NCBI GenBank assembly: GCA_017532085.1
Contig: JAFXJT010000018.1
Coordinates: 28,360 to 92,359 of the forward strand
Length of the DNA: 64,000 nucleotides
Direction of reading: 5' to 3'
Source: Oscillospiraceae bacterium
GTDB lineage: Bacteria; Bacillota; Clostridia; Oscillospirales; Ruminococcaceae
The notes beneath the pieces were generated by a model. It was not told the DNA's origin and did no database searches. It saw only the letters and a list, made by a program, of their open reading frames with translations. Below are positions 16,438-24,558 of this stretch, in pieces (positions within the stretch are counted from its first letter, which is position 1; the number at the start of each line of letters is the position of its first letter). The position numbers and the translations under genes are program-made.

Positions 16438-17385
16438 TTGCCGATTTGTATATCTAAAGATTTGCCTGCATATCAGGCTTTGTTGAATGAGAAAATCTTT
16501 GTAATGGGAGCAGAACGTGCTGCCCATCAGGATATTCGTCCTCTGCGGATTCTCATTCTCAATATCATGCCCAAAAAAATTGAAACCGAAATCCAGCTGC
16601 TTCGCCTGCTGAGCAATACGCCCTTGCAGGTGGACGTTTCTTTGCTGCGATTGGAATCGCATGTTTCCAAGAATACCGCGCAAAGTCATATGGACGCCTT
16701 CTATACTACCTTTTCCGAGATCCGTGAGAAGTATTATGATGGCATGATCATCACCGGCGCACCGGTAGAACAGCTCCCCTTTGAGGAGGTGGACTACTGG
16801 AACGAGATCTGTGAGATTATGGAATGGTCGAAAGGCCATGTGTTCAGCGCCTTGCATATTTGCTGGGGTGCCCAAGCAGGTCTCTATTATCACTTCGGAG
16901 TGCCGAAATATCAGTTAGAACAAAAAATGTTCGGTATTTTCCCCCATCGATCCGAAGTGGAAAACTCACTGCTGCTGCAAGGCTTTGATGAGGTTTTCGA
17001 TGTGCCCCACTCCCGCCATACCGAAATCCGTCGTGAGGACATCGAAAAAGTAAGTGCATTGGAGATTCTCACAAGCTCTGCCCTTTCCGGCGTGCATATC
17101 GTTGCAAATCGCAATGGCAGGCAGTATTTCATCACCGGCCATTCCGAATACGATCGCAATACCCTTGCGGATGAGTATTTCCGGGATGTAGAAAAAGGAT
17201 TGCCAATTGCAATCCCCTATCGCTATTTCCCCGATGATGATCCTGCAAAAACGCCTCGGTTTACCTGGCGCTGCCATGCCAATCTGATGTTCTCAAACTG
17301 GCTCAATTATTGTGTCTATCAACGCACGCCCTTCCATCTGGAAGAGCTTGCTCTGCGTAACTGGACTTGGGAAATGGATGCGTGA
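16438..17385 (+). CDS. metA: homoserine O-acetyltransferase (MetA family)
   Basis: A 315-residue MetA, complete, for the first step of methionine synthesis from homoserine. It has the catalytic Cys142 in HICWGAQAG, PLRILILNIMPKKIETE near the start, and FITGHSEYD with the second His region. Residue 111, which sets the acyl donor in this family, is Glu in GAPVEQLP: Glu predicts acetyl-CoA, Gly predicts succinyl-CoA as in E. coli. The start is TTG, eight bases after AAAGGAG. It lies 93 bp after the 5S-like gene. No SAM riboswitch or T-box is seen in that gap. Confidence 0.95.
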   Translation: MPICISKDLPAYQALLNEKIFVMGAERAAHQDIRPLRILILNIMPKKIETEIQLLRLLSNTPLQVDVSLLRLESHVSKNTAQSHMDAFYTTFSEIREKYYDGMIITGAPVEQLPFEEVDYWNEICEIMEWSKGHVFSALHICWGAQAGLYYHFGVPKYQLEQKMFGIFPHRSEVENSLLLQGFDEVFDVPHSRHTEIRREDIEKVSALEILTSSALSGVHIVANRNGRQYFITGHSEYDRNTLADEYFRDVEKGLPIAIPYRYFPDDDPAKTPRFTWRCHANLMFSNWLNYCVYQRTPFHLEELALRNWTWEMDA

Positions 17386-17435
17386 TCGCAAACCACTCAC
17401 ACTGCCATTTTATGCTGCGAAAGGAGTCTTCTGCA

Positions 17436-18032
17436 ATGGATCAACAACCAATTCCCAATCCGTATAACGCTCCCGATTCCTTTGATGGCAATCGTGACCA
17501 AAACAATCTGTACTATCAGTCTCGTCCCAAACAGCCCATAAGTTTTGCTGTCGCCGCATTCATCCTTGGTCTTGTCAGCCTGATCGGCATTTGCTGCGGC
17601 ATCAATGTGATTACGGCTCCGCTGGCTCTCATCTGCGGCATCATTGCATTGGCAAAAAAACAGGGTGGTGTCGGCATGTCTCTCGCGGGCGTCATCACTG
17701 CTGGACTGAGTCTGCTGTTGAGCGTTGTGCTCTTGTTCTCCTGCTGGGATATGATTGAGCATGCCGATGAAATCGCAAATGATTATACACATTTGATCGT
17801 TGAACGGGATGAAATCTTCCCCGAATACGAAGAAACCGGCGAGCTGCCCGATTTCCTTACCAAATATCTGGAGTCGCCCTATTCCGATTTTTTCGGAAAA
17901 TACAATGTCAATATCTACGATATTATGGATGCATTGCTCGTCAGCTACAAAAACGGCAGTTTTGATGAGCTGGATGCCTATGATGCACTTTTCAGCGGCA
18001 TGGATTTCAGCAGCACCTCAGCGTTCCCCTAA
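17436..18032 (+). CDS. DUF4190 membrane protein
   Basis: A 198-residue protein: a Pro/Asn/Gln-rich cytoplasmic head (residues 1-33), two membrane helices (about 36-62 and 78-105) with ISFAVAAFILGLVSL and GMSLAGVITAGLSL typical of DUF4190, then an acidic tail of about 90 residues. Function unknown. GAAAGGAG eight bases upstream of 17436 decides the start. Its stop overlaps by 4 bp the stop of the convergent DUF2752 gene. Confidence 0.8.
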   Translation: MDQQPIPNPYNAPDSFDGNRDQNNLYYQSRPKQPISFAVAAFILGLVSLIGICCGINVITAPLALICGIIALAKKQGGVGMSLAGVITAGLSLLLSVVLLFSCWDMIEHADEIANDYTHLIVERDEIFPEYEETGELPDFLTKYLESPYSDFFGKYNVNIYDIMDALLVSYKNGSFDELDAYDALFSGMDFSSTSAFP

Positions 18033-18430
18033 ATCAGATTGCGCAGCACTGCATAAAGTAAAAAGATTCCCAGAACTGTGAACCAAAACACAGGGCTTCT
18101 GGGAATCATTTTTTTTGGCCTTCCCAAAACAATACACAACAATTCCACATAACCCATCAAGCCAAGTATCAATGCCAGCGGGATGAAGGCATGATATCGA
18201 AAGGCACCGATCACATCACCTCTGCAAAGCGCAAAGACACTGTGGGTCATCCCGCAGGAAGGACAAAGCAATCCGGTCAATGTCCGAAAAATACAGGGCG
18301 GCAGATACGGCATCACCCATAATGCATAGCAATCTCGTGCAAGCAGCAGAAAACAAAAACCCCAAAGCGGCATCGTCACTGTTACGATTATTTTCAGCAT
18401 CTGCTTGATTTTTCTGTTTCTGTGATGCAT
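18029..18430 (-). CDS. DUF2752 membrane protein
   Basis: A 133-residue protein with three membrane helices and the DUF2752 signature LLCPSCGMTHS between helices one and two. Function unknown. The ATG at 18430 lies eight bases after AAAGGAGG; the longer frame upstream has no support. Confidence 0.85.
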   Translation of the reverse strand: MHHRNRKIKQMLKIIVTVTMPLWGFCFLLLARDCYALWVMPYLPPCIFRTLTGLLCPSCGMTHSVFALCRGDVIGAFRYHAFIPLALILGLMGYVELLCIVLGRPKKMIPRSPVFWFTVLGIFLLYAVLRNLI

Positions 18431-18465
18431 TGCAATTGCCTCCTTTCGATCAAAAATATTGAAAC

Positions 18466-18490
18466 TCGAAAAAAATATATCGTTTTTCGA
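18466..18490. promoter_or_regulatory. inverted repeat TCGAAAAA-N9-TTTTTCGA
   Basis: A perfect 8+8 bp dyad in the divergent intergenic region between DUF2752 and DUF2975, just upstream of the -35 box of the latter. It is a candidate operator, perhaps for the small HTH regulator encoded downstream. Confidence 0.45.
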
Positions 18491-18500
18491 TAAATTTCTA

Positions 18501-18529
18501 TTGACAAACGGAAAATCCTGTGTTATAAT
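18501..18529 (+). promoter_or_regulatory. sigma-A promoter of the DUF2975-HTH operon
   Basis: TTGACA (18501-18506), 17 bp spacer, TATAAT (18524-18529): perfect consensus. Confidence 0.92.
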
Positions 18530-18562
18530 AATGCCAACAAATCCCAAAGGAGCGTGAAACAT

Positions 18563-19015
18563 ATGTCTATCAAATTGCCGCAATCCAAATCCTTGTTTTT
18601 CACACAAATTCTGATTTACGTCATATTATGTATGCTAATTGCAGGTCTCGTCATCATCCCAATCTGCACAGAATGGTATGACGCTGTATCCGGTCAGAAA
18701 CCCATTGCCACTATCTTGAATATCTGTGGATATCTTTGCGATGTCATCGGTTTTGTTGCAATCATTCAGCTGCATCATCTGCTGAACAATATCCGGAAGC
18801 AGGAGATTTTCACAGAAAAGAGCGTGACTTGTCTGCGTGTAATTTCGTGGTGCTGCTTCGGCATCGCCATTATATGCGGTGTGTTGGGATTCTGGCGTTC
18901 GCTTGCTTGGCTGATTACCTTTGCCGCTGGTTTCTTCGGCATGCTGATGTGTGTACTGAAAAATGTCTTTTCCTTGGCAGTTGAGCTGCGTCAGGAAAAC
19001 GATTATACCATCTGA
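18563..19015 (+). CDS. DUF2975 membrane protein
   Basis: A 150-residue protein with four membrane helices and the pattern of DUF2975 (QILIYVILCMLIAGL, EIFTEKSVTCLRVISW). Members are almost always followed by a small HTH regulator, as here, and may modulate it. The ATG at 18563 is preferred over a GTG at 18554 that abuts the AAAGGAG site. Confidence 0.88.
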   Translation: MSIKLPQSKSLFFTQILIYVILCMLIAGLVIIPICTEWYDAVSGQKPIATILNICGYLCDVIGFVAIIQLHHLLNNIRKQEIFTEKSVTCLRVISWCCFGIAIICGVLGFWRSLAWLITFAAGFFGMLMCVLKNVFSLAVELRQENDYTI

Positions 19016-19033
19016 GGAAAGAAAGGAGCTATC

Positions 19034-19252
19034 ATGCCAATTGTCGTGAATCTGGATGTGATGATGGCAAAGCGGAAAATTTCTGCCGGAGACCTTGCAG
19101 AACGCATTGAGATCACACCTGCCAATCTATCCATTCTGAAAAACAATAAAGCCAAAGCTGTTCGATTTTCAACACTGGAAGCACTTTGCGAAGCGCTGGA
19201 TTGCCAACCGGGAGATCTTCTTGCTTATACGAAAGAAGATCAACCGGAATAG
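19034..19252 (+). CDS. small Cro/CI-type HTH regulator
   Basis: A 72-residue YozG-like regulator made of one HTH: MPIVVNLDVMMAKRKISAGD, LAERIEITPANLSILKNNKAKAVRF with the recognition helix in the middle, and LCEALDCQPGDLL. It forms the usual pair with the DUF2975 gene 18 bp upstream. GAAAGGAG precedes the start. Confidence 0.93.
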   Translation: MPIVVNLDVMMAKRKISAGDLAERIEITPANLSILKNNKAKAVRFSTLEALCEALDCQPGDLLAYTKEDQPE

Positions 19253-19266
19253 AAAGGAGAATCTTC

Positions 19267-20832
19267 ATGTTGAATCAAAATCCAAACAACATAAGCTATG
19301 GATACTACAACATACCACAAAGCCACGCAGCAAGGGCACTGCAAACCAAGCCGCTGCGCAGCTTCCGCAAGTATGATGCCATAGCAGCAGTCTTTTGTCT
19401 GCTGTTGGGGTTTCTGTTTACACACTATGTACTCTTTCGTCCCAATGGATATGCAACCTCTGCCTATTATCTGCTGCTGCTGTTGAGCGAAGCATTCTAT
19501 CTTCGAAAATCCGGGTATCAAATCAAACCGGGTCAAGTCATACAGGGTGCTGTAATTTGTCTGTTTGCTCTTAGCTTTTCTCTTACAGAAAGTCCAAAGC
19601 TGCATAAGCTCAGCTTTCTGTTTCTGACTGCAGCACTGGCATGGTGGATCTTTTCTGTGACACATGGGCACTCGTTTGTCACACGATATTTCGGATTCCA
19701 TCTGCCGGCAGCTATGCTGACCCATCCCATCGAAGAACTGGGTGCCGCACCGCAAGCGATTGCAAACAGCATCAGAGAACCCAAACGAGCAGCAATCACG
19801 AAAACCATCTGCATCGGTTTGGCTGCCAGTCTGCCGCTGACCATCCTCGTTGGTTTCCTGCTCAGCAGTGCGGATGCCAATATCGGTAATATTTTCTATC
19901 GCATCACCGATTCTCTCAGCGTGTATTTGAGAGAATATCTATTTCAGTTTGCCCTTGGGATTCCTGTCGGCTTTTGGTTGTTCGGCAGCTGGTATGCCGC
20001 TTCGCATCCACAGAAGCATGCGCTGCAAAGCGATGCAGTCTGCATCCAAAACCTCAAAGCATTGGAGCTGTTCCCTCGCACAGGGATATTGACAGCGATT
20101 ACTCCGATTTGCATTTTGTATCTTCTGTATCTCGGCTTGCAGGCCAATTATATATACTCTGCATTTGTTGGTCAGTTACCGCAATCCATGACCTACTCCG
20201 CATATGCCCGCCGAGGCTTTTTTGAGCTATGTGCTATCAGCGTCATTAATCTGGCAGTGATTCTGGTGCTGACCGTATGCAGCAAAAAAGAACCCGGAAA
20301 ACGGCATGCTGCATTGAAGGGCTATTCTATATTCCTTTGTCTGTGCACGTTATTCATGTTAGCCTCAGCATTCGCAAAAATGGCAATGTATATCAACGCT
20401 TACGGGCTGACGCAGAAACGTCTGTATGCCACATGGTTTATGGTATTGCTGGCTGTGATCTTCGTGTTGATTCTTCTTCGCCAATTTATGCAATTTTCTA
20501 CTGCGCCTATTATTGTCACAGTCAGCACAATCCTACTGGCGGCTCTTTTTCTGATCCGCCCCGATGCGCTGATCGCAGAGTACAATTTGACCCGCTGGGA
20601 ACAAGGCACACTGAAAAGCTCGGATCTCAATTCCCTTTTAGTACTTTCCGATGATAGCTATGTCGTCATTCTGCAGCACCGAGAGCAGATCGATGAATGG
20701 GAGTGGGAAACGATTGAAGGCTCCATCCGGATGCGTGTACAGCATCTGCAGGATGTTCCGGAAGACAGCTGGAACCTCTCTTCACAGCGTCTGATTGCCT
20801 TATATGAGGAACAATGCAATGCGAAAGAATAA
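19267..20832 (+). CDS. DUF4173/DUF4153-type polytopic membrane protein
   Basis: A 521-residue protein with about twelve membrane helices. The segment QSMTYSAYARRGFFELCAIS near residue 320 is characteristic of DUF4173. A soluble tail of about 70 residues follows the last helix. Function unknown. It starts 14 bp after the HTH gene with AAAGGAG, so the group 18563-21774 is likely one operon. Confidence 0.82.
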   Translation: MLNQNPNNISYGYYNIPQSHAARALQTKPLRSFRKYDAIAAVFCLLLGFLFTHYVLFRPNGYATSAYYLLLLLSEAFYLRKSGYQIKPGQVIQGAVICLFALSFSLTESPKLHKLSFLFLTAALAWWIFSVTHGHSFVTRYFGFHLPAAMLTHPIEELGAAPQAIANSIREPKRAAITKTICIGLAASLPLTILVGFLLSSADANIGNIFYRITDSLSVYLREYLFQFALGIPVGFWLFGSWYAASHPQKHALQSDAVCIQNLKALELFPRTGILTAITPICILYLLYLGLQANYIYSAFVGQLPQSMTYSAYARRGFFELCAISVINLAVILVLTVCSKKEPGKRHAALKGYSIFLCLCTLFMLASAFAKMAMYINAYGLTQKRLYATWFMVLLAVIFVLILLRQFMQFSTAPIIVTVSTILLAALFLIRPDALIAEYNLTRWEQGTLKSSDLNSLLVLSDDSYVVILQHREQIDEWEWETIEGSIRMRVQHLQDVPEDSWNLSSQRLIALYEEQCNAKE

Positions 20833-21211
20833 TCGAATGATTTATCTGCTGTTAAGTGTGTTGCTGTTCGCTGCCGAAATTCTCATCGGCTGCTTTGCCG
20901 ATGGCTGGATTCGTTCTTATTTTGGCGATGTGCTTGTGATAGTGCTGCTGTATACGATGGTGCGCAGTGTTCTGCCGCAAATACGACATCCGGGATGTCT
21001 GCCTGTTTTGCTGCTGATGTTTGCTTTTTTGGTAGAAGGCTTGCAGGCATGGGGCTTCGTTGATCGGATGCACATCACAGCGCCGCTGTTGCGCATCCTC
21101 ATTGGCACATCCTTTTCATGGATTGATATGCTCTGTTATGTGATCGGATTTCTGCCATTACTTCTCTGGGAATTGCTCCCGGTTGGAAAAAGAAAGCGTG
21201 CCAAGATATGA
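20819..21211 (+). CDS. DUF2809 membrane protein
   Basis: A 130-residue protein with four membrane helices; EILIGCFADGWIRSYFGDVLV matches the DUF2809 N-terminal pattern. The ATG at 20819 overlaps the previous gene by 14 bp and has AGGA upstream; an earlier TTG (20795) is less likely. Function unknown. Confidence 0.82.
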   Translation: MRKNNRMIYLLLSVLLFAAEILIGCFADGWIRSYFGDVLVIVLLYTMVRSVLPQIRHPGCLPVLLLMFAFLVEGLQAWGFVDRMHITAPLLRILIGTSFSWIDMLCYVIGFLPLLLWELLPVGKRKRAKI

Positions 21212-21774
21212 AAACCTTAATTCTGAATGGATCGCCGCATCCCAATGGGGATACCGCAAAGCTGCTTCATCGACTGGTGGAGCAGCTTGAGGGCGAATAT
21301 CGAATATATAATGCTTATACAGCAAAGCTTTCGCCCTGCATGGACTGCCGTGCCTGCCGTAAACAGGATGGCTGTGTCATACAGGACGAAATGCAGGAGA
21401 TTTATGCATATCTTACGGAATGCGACCATATACTGATCGCTTCGCCGGTCTATTTTTCTGAGCTGACCGGTAAGCTTTTGGATCTTGCAAGCCGCTTGCA
21501 GCGCTATTTCAATGCACGGGTTTATCTGGGGAAGGAACCGCTTTCCAAGCCCAAACGCGGCGCCATACTTTTGGTTGGCGGCGGTATGGGTAAGATGGAA
21601 AAGGCAGTCAATACCGCCACAATCCTGCTCCATCAGATGCAATGCCAGACCATCCTGCCGCCGGTGATCAGCGCCCATACCGATTGTGTGCCGGCAATTG
21701 AAGATCCCATTGCCTGCGAAGGCATTCGGCAAATTGCCGCATTCTTTCATGCGGCACAAGATTCACTCGGCTAA
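21208..21774 (+). CDS. NADPH-dependent FMN reductase-like flavoprotein
   Basis: A 188-residue flavodoxin-fold protein. MKTLILNGSPHPNGDTAKLL binds the FMN phosphate, CMDCRACRKQDGC is the Cys-rich segment found in clostridial iron-sulfur flavoprotein relatives (only part of the ISF cluster motif is present), and ASPVYFSELTGKLLDL completes the flavin site. Its ATG overlaps the preceding TGA (ATGA). The physiological substrate is unknown. The end overlaps the convergent tatD by 12 bp. Confidence 0.88.
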   Translation: MKTLILNGSPHPNGDTAKLLHRLVEQLEGEYRIYNAYTAKLSPCMDCRACRKQDGCVIQDEMQEIYAYLTECDHILIASPVYFSELTGKLLDLASRLQRYFNARVYLGKEPLSKPKRGAILLVGGGMGKMEKAVNTATILLHQMQCQTILPPVISAHTDCVPAIEDPIACEGIRQIAAFFHAAQDSLG

Positions 21775-22548
21775 GGGCAGATCGCAGCGGAAAAGCAAGG
21801 CTGCATTTTCCGCAGTGATTCTTCCGATTTCTGTCAGAGAAACACCCTTTTCACGTGCCATCACAGCGGCTGTTTCCATCAGCATGGTACTGTCGCAGCG
21901 CTTGCCGCGATAGGGTACCGGCGCCATATAGGGACAATCTGTTTCAATCAAAAGTCGTTCCAGCGGTACTGCTTGCAGTGCCGCCAACGGCTTTTTGGCA
22001 TTTTTGAAGGTAAGCACGCCCGTAAAACCAATATACAAGCCAAGATTTAATACCTCTTTTGCCGATTCCGGCGAACCGGAAAAGCAATGCATCACACCTC
22101 TGGGACGATAGCTTCGCAAAATCGGCAGCATATCTCCCATGGCGTCTCTGCAATGAAGGATCACGGGCAGATCCAACTCTCGCGCAAGATCCAGTTGTGC
22201 ACAGAGCATCTTCTGCTGCGCTTCCCGATCAAAGCCTTCATAATGATAATCCAGCCCAATCTCTCCAATCGCCTTGACGCTGGGATGACTTGCCATCACT
22301 TTGAGCTGCTCCAGATAATCGGCAGGCGGCAGAGGACATTCGGGATGCACACCCACAGCATTGATCAAAAACGGAAATTGGTTCGCAAGAGCAAGCCCCT
22401 GCTGTGCCGATTCCAGATCTGAGGCAGCAAGCATACAGCGTACAATGCCCTTTTCCGGAAAGCCCGCAAGCAGCGATTCCCGATCTGCATCAAACGCCGC
22501 ATCGGTATAATGTGCATGACTATCGAAGAGTATCATTTGTTCTTTCAT
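21763..22548 (-). CDS. tatD: TatD family metal-dependent hydrolase
   Basis: A 261-residue TIM-barrel hydrolase with the metal ligands of the TatD family: FDSHAHY (two His), EIGLDYHY (Glu), PVILHCRDA (His), MHCFSGS (His) and ETDCPYMAP (Asp). Family members are 3'-5' DNA/RNA exonucleases or DNases. The ATG at 22548 is seven bases after AAAGGA. Confidence 0.94.
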   Translation of the reverse strand: MKEQMILFDSHAHYTDAAFDADRESLLAGFPEKGIVRCMLAASDLESAQQGLALANQFPFLINAVGVHPECPLPPADYLEQLKVMASHPSVKAIGEIGLDYHYEGFDREAQQKMLCAQLDLARELDLPVILHCRDAMGDMLPILRSYRPRGVMHCFSGSPESAKEVLNLGLYIGFTGVLTFKNAKKPLAALQAVPLERLLIETDCPYMAPVPYRGKRCDSTMLMETAAVMAREKGVSLTEIGRITAENAALLFRCDLPLAE

Positions 22549-22628
22549 GGATCGATCCTTTACAGAATGTTAACAGTTTATTGAAACAAACATCTTTTTT
22601 CTAAGCAAAAACTATGATATACTAAAGT

Positions 22629-22694
22629 CAATGATAAGAACCTCATTTGATATTTCGGCACGGAAGTGAACTTCACTCCCGTGCCTTTTTCTTT
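22629..22694 (+). ncRNA. candidate short RNA upstream of tatD, divergent
   Basis: An extended -10 element TGATATACT (22615-22623) is followed, about 35 bases on, by an intrinsic terminator. The product would be about 65 nt and has no reading frame. The -35 region is poor. The terminator has no other obvious plus-strand client. Confidence 0.3.
22657..22694 (+). terminator. intrinsic terminator without an obvious gene
   Basis: GGCACGG-AAGTGAA pairs with TTCACT-CCCGTGCC, followed by TTTTTCTTTT on the plus strand. On the minus strand, where the activase genes end, the T-run is missing. Confidence 0.7.
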
Positions 22695-22706
22695 TGATGC
22701 AAACGA

Positions 22707-23939
22707 TCAGCTCTGCGGCTTTCTGGCATTGGCAAGCATCAGCTTCACGCGGTTTTCCTGATTGACCTTCGTCGCGCCGGGATCATAATCAATTGCAGTA
22801 ATATTCGCATGAGGATATGCATTTTTGATGACACGCATCATACCCTTTGCTACAATATGATTCGGCAAGCAGCCAAAGGGCTGTGTACAGATGATATTTT
22901 CTGTGCCCGATTCCGCCAGCGCTGCCATTTCCGCTGTAATCAGCCAGCCTTCGCCCATGCTCACGCCTTGGCTGATATAGCGATCTGCCAGATGACGCAA
23001 TTCTTCAAAATCATGCGGCGGATCAAATACACCATGCTTTTGAATCGCATGGATCTGCTGCTTCTGCATCGCATAAATCAGCTTGTAGCCGATACCGTTG
23101 ATCACGGTTTGTTTATTGCGATAGCCATAGAGCTTTCCATCCACATTGGTGCTGATTGCGCAATACATGACAAATTCCAGCAGCGAAGGAATGACAGGTT
23201 CGCATCCCTCTGACAGCAAATACTCCTCCAGATGGTTGTTGGCAAGAGGAGAATATTTGACATAGATCTCACCCACAATTCCCACACGGACTTTATTGCG
23301 CTTCGTCCGTTCAATCTTTGCAAAATCATCCAGGATCGCACGATACAGTTTTTTCGTTTTCAAATATTCATTGGTCATAAACGCTTCTTCCAGCCGATGC
23401 TGCCAGCGTTCCAATGTTTTTTCGGTCTCACCCTTTTTCAGCTCATAAGGACGGCACTGATTGGCAACCGACATTAGCAGATCACCGTAAAGCACTGCAT
23501 ATAAAAACTTCAAAAAGATCGGTGCAGTCAGCTGGAATCCCGATTTCGGATCCTTTTCCAAGCCTGAAAAATTCAACGAAATGACCGGCACTTGCGGAAA
23601 TTGCTGCTCCAATGCCTTTCGCAGCAAATGAATATAATTGGATGCTCTGCATCCGCCGCCAGTCTGTGTGATCAGCAAAGCAGTGCGATCCGGGTGATAT
23701 CGCCCCGATTTGAGCGCCTCCATAAACTGTCCGATTACCAGCAAAGCAGGGTAACAGGTATCATTATGCACATTCTTCAAGCCCTCATCCACAACCGCAC
23801 GGCTTGCTGTCCGCAGCAATTCGCACCGATAGCCATACTTACGCAGCACACTGATCAGCAGTGTAAAATGCACAGGCAGCATATCAGGTACAAGAATGGT
23901 ATGAGTTTGCTTCATTTCGGGGGTAAATCGAGCAGACAT
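22707..23939 (-). CDS. activase-associated protein, C-terminal third of the acyl-CoA dehydratase activase system
   Basis: A 410-residue protein that matches the last module of the long clostridial 2-hydroxyacyl-CoA dehydratase activase-related proteins: NDTCYPALLVIGQFMEAL, ITQTGGGCRASNY, RVGIVGEIYVKYSPLANN and EGWLITAEM are seen, with Cys residues placed as in HGD-D type cluster proteins. In many relatives this module is fused to the activase half in one protein of about 1400 residues; here it is a separate gene. The ATG at 23939 fits AAAGGTGG better than GTG at 23954. Its substrate is unknown. Confidence 0.8.
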   Translation of the reverse strand: MSARFTPEMKQTHTILVPDMLPVHFTLLISVLRKYGYRCELLRTASRAVVDEGLKNVHNDTCYPALLVIGQFMEALKSGRYHPDRTALLITQTGGGCRASNYIHLLRKALEQQFPQVPVISLNFSGLEKDPKSGFQLTAPIFLKFLYAVLYGDLLMSVANQCRPYELKKGETEKTLERWQHRLEEAFMTNEYLKTKKLYRAILDDFAKIERTKRNKVRVGIVGEIYVKYSPLANNHLEEYLLSEGCEPVIPSLLEFVMYCAISTNVDGKLYGYRNKQTVINGIGYKLIYAMQKQQIHAIQKHGVFDPPHDFEELRHLADRYISQGVSMGEGWLITAEMAALAESGTENIICTQPFGCLPNHIVAKGMMRVIKNAYPHANITAIDYDPGATKVNQENRVKLMLANARKPQS

Positions 23940-23997
23940 GGTATCAAAATCCACCTTTCAGGGGTAAAATTGCATTGTTGCACAAAATATCTGTGCG

Positions 23998-24504
23998 TCA
24001 GTTTTTTGCTGTAATATCCAGCACGATCGCAAAAGGAAAGCCCATTGCCATCAGCACATCCGGCTGTGCCACAGTCAGCGGAAAAGGACGCAGTGTCAGC
24101 GTTCCATCTTTACGGCGCACCTGCGCCTGAAACGGTCCGCATCGGATCTGTTCTCTCGCACAGAACTCCGCAAGGCTTGTACAAAACGCCTCAAACAGAT
24201 CATTGCCCTGTGTCAGCGTATATTGATCCGACCATTTTCCGGTCAAAAAGCTTTGTTTTCGCAGCAGCTGTGTGACAGGCACATCAAAATCCCGCTGTGA
24301 AATGGCACAAAATCCGTTGATGATGATCTGTTCACCCACACGTTCATAATGTCCGCTGCGTACTTGCAGCAATGCTTCCTCTTTGATAATCTCGATATAA
24401 GTGCGTGCCAGATCTCTGCCATGCTGAAATCTACGGCTTTGAAAGTCGATCTTCTGTTCGCCGTGCTGCTTCACTTCCTGCCGCAGCTGTGTATAAAAAT
24501 CCAT
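23998..24504 (-). CDS. hypothetical protein between the two activase genes
   Basis: A 168-residue soluble protein that I do not recognise. It has mixed alpha/beta composition, no Cys pairs apart from scattered residues, and ends FPFAIVLDITAKN. GAAAGGATGG lies upstream of the ATG. It sits in the same direction between the large activase gene (54 bp downstream of it) and the small one (58 bp), so it likely belongs to the same operon and complex or pathway. Confidence 0.7.
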   Translation of the reverse strand: MDFYTQLRQEVKQHGEQKIDFQSRRFQHGRDLARTYIEIIKEEALLQVRSGHYERVGEQIIINGFCAISQRDFDVPVTQLLRKQSFLTGKWSDQYTLTQGNDLFEAFCTSLAEFCAREQIRCGPFQAQVRRKDGTLTLRPFPLTVAQPDVLMAMGFPFAIVLDITAKN

Positions 24505-24558
24505 TCAGATCCATCCTTTCTGCCGATCCTGTTTGTATTCTCGCGAACAGCGCTTTGT

